The notes under the pieces: model-generated
Database searches by the model: none
What the model was told of the DNA's origin: nothing
Seen by the model: the letters and a program-made list of their open reading frames with translations, nothing else
Assembly: GCF_900185615.1 (NCBI RefSeq)
Contig: NZ_FYAK01000015.1
Location: 1-64,000 of the forward strand
From: Photobacterium malacitanum
GTDB lineage: Bacteria; Pseudomonadota; Gammaproteobacteria; Enterobacterales; Vibrionaceae
Direction of reading: 5' to 3'
DNA: 64,000 bases
Shown: positions 61,800 through 64,000 of the stretch, piece by piece
Position numbering within the stretch: position 1 is the first letter of the stretch
Layout of the letters: each line of letters starts with the position of its first letter
Translations under genes and position numbers: made by a program

Positions 61800-62597
61800 T
61801 TAGCAAGTACTAACATCGGTTGAGATAGCGTCATAAACTGTCTCACCGAAATGGAACACGCGAAACTCGCCTGTTGCCATCTTCTGCCAATTTTCATCAT
61901 TAGTTAACGGCTGAGTCGCAATCACAGTGACGATATCATTAGCCGTTGTTTCACGTTGAAAATCAATAGTGACATCTTCGTCAATTAATGATGCTTTACC
62001 AAATGGCGCACGACGAGTGATCCAATGTAAATTATTGGTACAATAAGTTAGCACATACTCACCATTGCTCAGTAGCATGTTATACACACCTAATTGACGC
62101 AATGTATTACAACACTCGGCAAAGTAATCAAACACAGGCGTCATATCAGCCGGTAATTCCGGAAAACGAATTTCTAACTGATTCATTAACCAACAAAATG
62201 CCGTCTCACTGTCAGTATCACCAACAGCTTGATTACGTCCCGTTGCTAGTTGCTCATAACCTGTCAATTGACCATTATGCGCAAAAGTCCAATAATTACC
62301 CCATAACTCACGTGTAAAAGGATGAGTATTTTCTAAGCTCACTCCACCACGATTAGCCTGACGAATATGACTTACTACAGCACGACTTTTAATTGGATAT
62401 TGTTGCACCAACTCAGCAATACGTGATTGGCAACTCGGGTTAGGATCCTTAAAGGTTCGAAATCCTTTACCTTCATAAAAAGTAATTCCCCAGCCATCAC
62501 GATGAGGGCCAGTATTCCCTCCTCGTTGCATCAAGCCAGTAAAGCTAAAACAAATATCTGTTGGCACATTGGCACTCATGCCTAATAATTCACACAT
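61800..62597 (-). CDS. yafJ: class II glutamine amidotransferase YafJ
   Basis: 265 residues. MCELLGMSA places Cys2 as the N-terminal nucleophile after Met removal; HRDGWGITFYEG (about 33-44) and THPFTRELWGNYWTFAHNGQL are class II amidotransferase blocks. No synthetase domain is attached, so it presumably acts as a free amidohydrolase; related EgtC-like proteins act on gamma-glutamyl compounds. yafJ beside gmhA and fadE is as in E. coli. Confidence 0.93.
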   Translation of the reverse strand: MCELLGMSANVPTDICFSFTGLMQRGGNTGPHRDGWGITFYEGKGFRTFKDPNPSCQSRIAELVQQYPIKSRAVVSHIRQANRGGVSLENTHPFTRELWGNYWTFAHNGQLTGYEQLATGRNQAVGDTDSETAFCWLMNQLEIRFPELPADMTPVFDYFAECCNTLRQLGVYNMLLSNGEYVLTYCTNNLHWITRRAPFGKASLIDEDVTIDFQRETTANDIVTVIATQPLTNDENWQKMATGEFRVFHFGETVYDAISTDVSTC

Positions 62598-62686
62598 TTT
62601 TATTTCTGCTCTTTACGCTGAATCATGCTCATTTAAATATTAATAATCGCTATTATTACTTTCTTAATCAGTAATAATATATACGA

Positions 62687-63265
62687 TTATTTTTCCATTT
62701 CTTTTTCAACTAACATAATTAAAATATGAATGATTTTAATATGTATTTCCTGAATGCGATCCGCATAACCAAAATGTGGTACTCGAATTTCCACATCGGC
62801 TAAGCCTGCCATTTTGCCACCATCTTTACCGGTTAAGGCAATGGTTTTCATTCCTTTCGCTTGCGCAGCTTCAATAGCTTTAAGGATATTCGCCGAATTG
62901 CCTGACGTTGAAAGCCCAAACAACACATCACCTTTCGCGCCCACAGCTTCTAAATAACGTGAAAATACATATTCATAGCCAAAATCATTACTCACACAAG
63001 ATAGGTGACTTGGATCTGAAATAGCAATTCCAGGGTAACCTGGACGATCATCACGATAGCGGCCAGTTAGCTCCTCGGCAAAATGCATAGCATCACAATG
63101 AGAACCACCATTACCACATGATAAGACTTTCCCACCTTGTTTAAATGAATCGGCTAATAATTTAGCTGCGGCTTCAATATCAGCCAAATTTTTATCATCA
63201 CTTAAAAAACGGTTAAGGACGTCAGCGGCATCAGTTAATTCGCTGCGGATCAGATCTTTATACAT
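62687..63265 (-). CDS. gmhA: sedoheptulose-7-phosphate isomerase
   Basis: 192 residues from the ATG at 63265, the E. coli length. SIS-fold enzyme making D-glycero-D-manno-heptose 7-phosphate for the LPS inner core. [17 protein letters not shown] (50-66) with His61 and Glu65, and [15 protein letters not shown], are the active-site blocks. GAGAG lies ahead of this ATG; an in-frame start 11 codons upstream is not conserved. Divergent from fadE. Confidence 0.95.
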   Translation of the reverse strand: MYKDLIRSELTDAADVLNRFLSDDKNLADIEAAAKLLADSFKQGGKVLSCGNGGSHCDAMHFAEELTGRYRDDRPGYPGIAISDPSHLSCVSNDFGYEYVFSRYLEAVGAKGDVLFGLSTSGNSANILKAIEAAQAKGMKTIALTGKDGGKMAGLADVEIRVPHFGYADRIQEIHIKIIHILIMLVEKEMEK

Positions 63266-63783
63266 AAGCTGCTCTCTCACTATTTCCCATAAATACAAAT
63301 TTGGTAAACAAGCTGTTCACTTGATACTGCAATACATCATAAATCGCAGTTTACAGACAAATAACTTCCAGTGTCGACTCTTGATGTGGTGCTATGTCGG
63401 AATTAACCACTAAAACTGACTCTAATGACAAAATTTGAAGGCTTAATGTAAATATTTTCAGCAACGTTCATCACCATATCGTGTAGTACATACGACATTG
63501 CATCGTAAGTTATAACTTCACAATCATTTAAAACCACGCGCTGTAAAAACATCATCTTGATATTGCTATCACCGCCTGCACCACATATTTACAATAAAAT
63601 ATTTTACATTAATTTAATAATTATCTTACAATAAACAAAAGGTAGTGGTTAGACCTCATACCTTTTATCGACCATAATCTACACAACCGTAGCACAATGT
63701 TATCTCTTAAAAGTTTCAATCGACACTGCAATGAAATTTTTACTGCTATTTACAATGCTGCTATATGATTACGGAGAATCGCT
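63266..63783. other. long divergent control region between gmhA and fadE
   Basis: 518 bases without a gene-like frame. It holds a probable FadR operator at 63643-63659 and must contain both promoters. AT-rich stretches flank the operator; no hairpin RNA was recognised. Confidence 0.6.
63643..63659. promoter_or_regulatory. probable FadR operator upstream of fadE
   Basis: TAGTGGTTAGACCTCAT matches the FadR core (TGGT, two bases, GACCT) found at fatty-acid genes of enterics. It lies about 125 bases before fadE, a gene FadR represses in E. coli. The left flank is less well matched. Confidence 0.55.
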
Positions 63784-64000
63784 ATGCCTACATTTATATA
63801 CTTAGTCAGCTTTATCTGTATGGTTGTCATCCTCGCTTATCACCGTGTATCACGTCCTATTTTTACAGCGATGATTGCAGTACTATTGGGCGTCGGTACT
63901 CTGTTCAATATTATCGGTATCGTGAGCTGGTTCATTTTTACTATCATTGCATTAGTAATAAATATTGCCCCGTTCCGTAAAAAACTACTCACAGCCCATG
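63784..64000 (+). CDS. fadE: acyl-CoA dehydrogenase FadE, N-terminal part
   Basis: The first 72 codons; the gene continues past the window. Three hydrophobic segments separated by AYHRVSRP (about 18-25) and ending in NIAPFRKKLLTAH match the N-terminal membrane region of E. coli FadE (YHRVS and NFAPMRKSMISA). FadE performs the first step of beta-oxidation. CGGAG lies seven bases ahead of the ATG. Its place beside gmhA and yafJ, divergent from gmhA, agrees with E. coli. Only the N-terminus is seen, so the catalytic domain is inferred. Confidence 0.85.
   Translation, partial: MPTFIYLVSFICMVVILAYHRVSRPIFTAMIAVLLGVGTLFNIIGIVSWFIFTIIALVINIAPFRKKLLTAH

Overview
The window looks like chromosomal DNA of a marine gamma-proteobacterium of the Vibrionaceae, most probably Photobacterium. 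The basis is protein resemblance to Vibrio and E. coli proteins recalled from memory, fairly AT-rich DNA, E. coli-like gene blocks joined in a Vibrio-like order, and two long repetitive tRNA operons. No rRNA, phage, transposon, integron, CRISPR array or defence island was seen.

Layout. (1) 1-1233, minus strand: a tRNA operon with three tRNA-Pro(TGG) genes and one tRNA-His(GTG), interleaved with seven full and one cut copy of an 84-base repeat built from the 5' half of tRNA-Pro. Its promoter is at about 1206-1233 and the array runs off the left edge. (2) 1513-11373: accessory and transport genes: smrA, an EamA exporter, a LysE exporter, ybaK, a lipoprotein 5'-nucleotidase, an NhaC antiporter, a dCache chemoreceptor and an SdaC-like permease. 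(3) 11660-16987, minus: hemA-prfA-prmC-sirB2-sirB1-kdsA, tightly packed. Divergent from it are lolB-ispE-prs, then pth and ychF. (4) 22109-23500: eleven tRNAs (Met, Leu, Gln) in duplicated blocks, in the place where E. coli has its metT-leuW-glnU array. (5) 23636-35140: a FUSC-family membrane protein and ubiF (minus), mtgA, miaB, ybeZ, ybeY, corC, lnt, a SYLF-domain protein, and a ybeL homologue with an internal duplication. (6) 35310-48420: leuS, lptE, holA, rsfS, rlmH, mrdA, mrdB, rlpA, dacA, ybeD, lipB, lipA. nadD, which sits between holA and rsfS in E. coli, is not there. (7) 48515-63265: bamC-dapA (minus), gcvR, bcp, perM and a TusA-like gene (minus), bepA, yfgD, wrbA, a DUF2069 gene, a DUF2066 gene (minus), uraA, upp (minus), purM-purN with a clear PurR operator, yafJ and gmhA (minus). 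(8) The right edge cuts fadE (plus) after 72 codons; a probable FadR site lies upstream.

Most genes serve housekeeping roles: tRNA and ribosome maturation (pth, ychF, prfA, prmC, miaB, ybeZ, ybeY, rsfS, rlmH), envelope building (kdsA, lolB, lnt, lptE, mtgA, mrdAB, rlpA, dacA, bamC, bepA, gmhA), lipoate and quinone cofactors, and nucleotide synthesis or salvage (prs, ushA-like, uraA, upp, purMN).

No new multi-gene system stands out. The strongest unexplained signal is the tRNA-Pro-derived repeat array at the left edge. Smaller points are the trailer hairpins that pair with the encoded CCA end, the block-duplicated Met/Leu/Gln array, the 29-residue repeat in the YbeL homologue, and nadD and hda missing from their E. 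coli positions. Family and E. coli comparisons rest on recall, not on a search.
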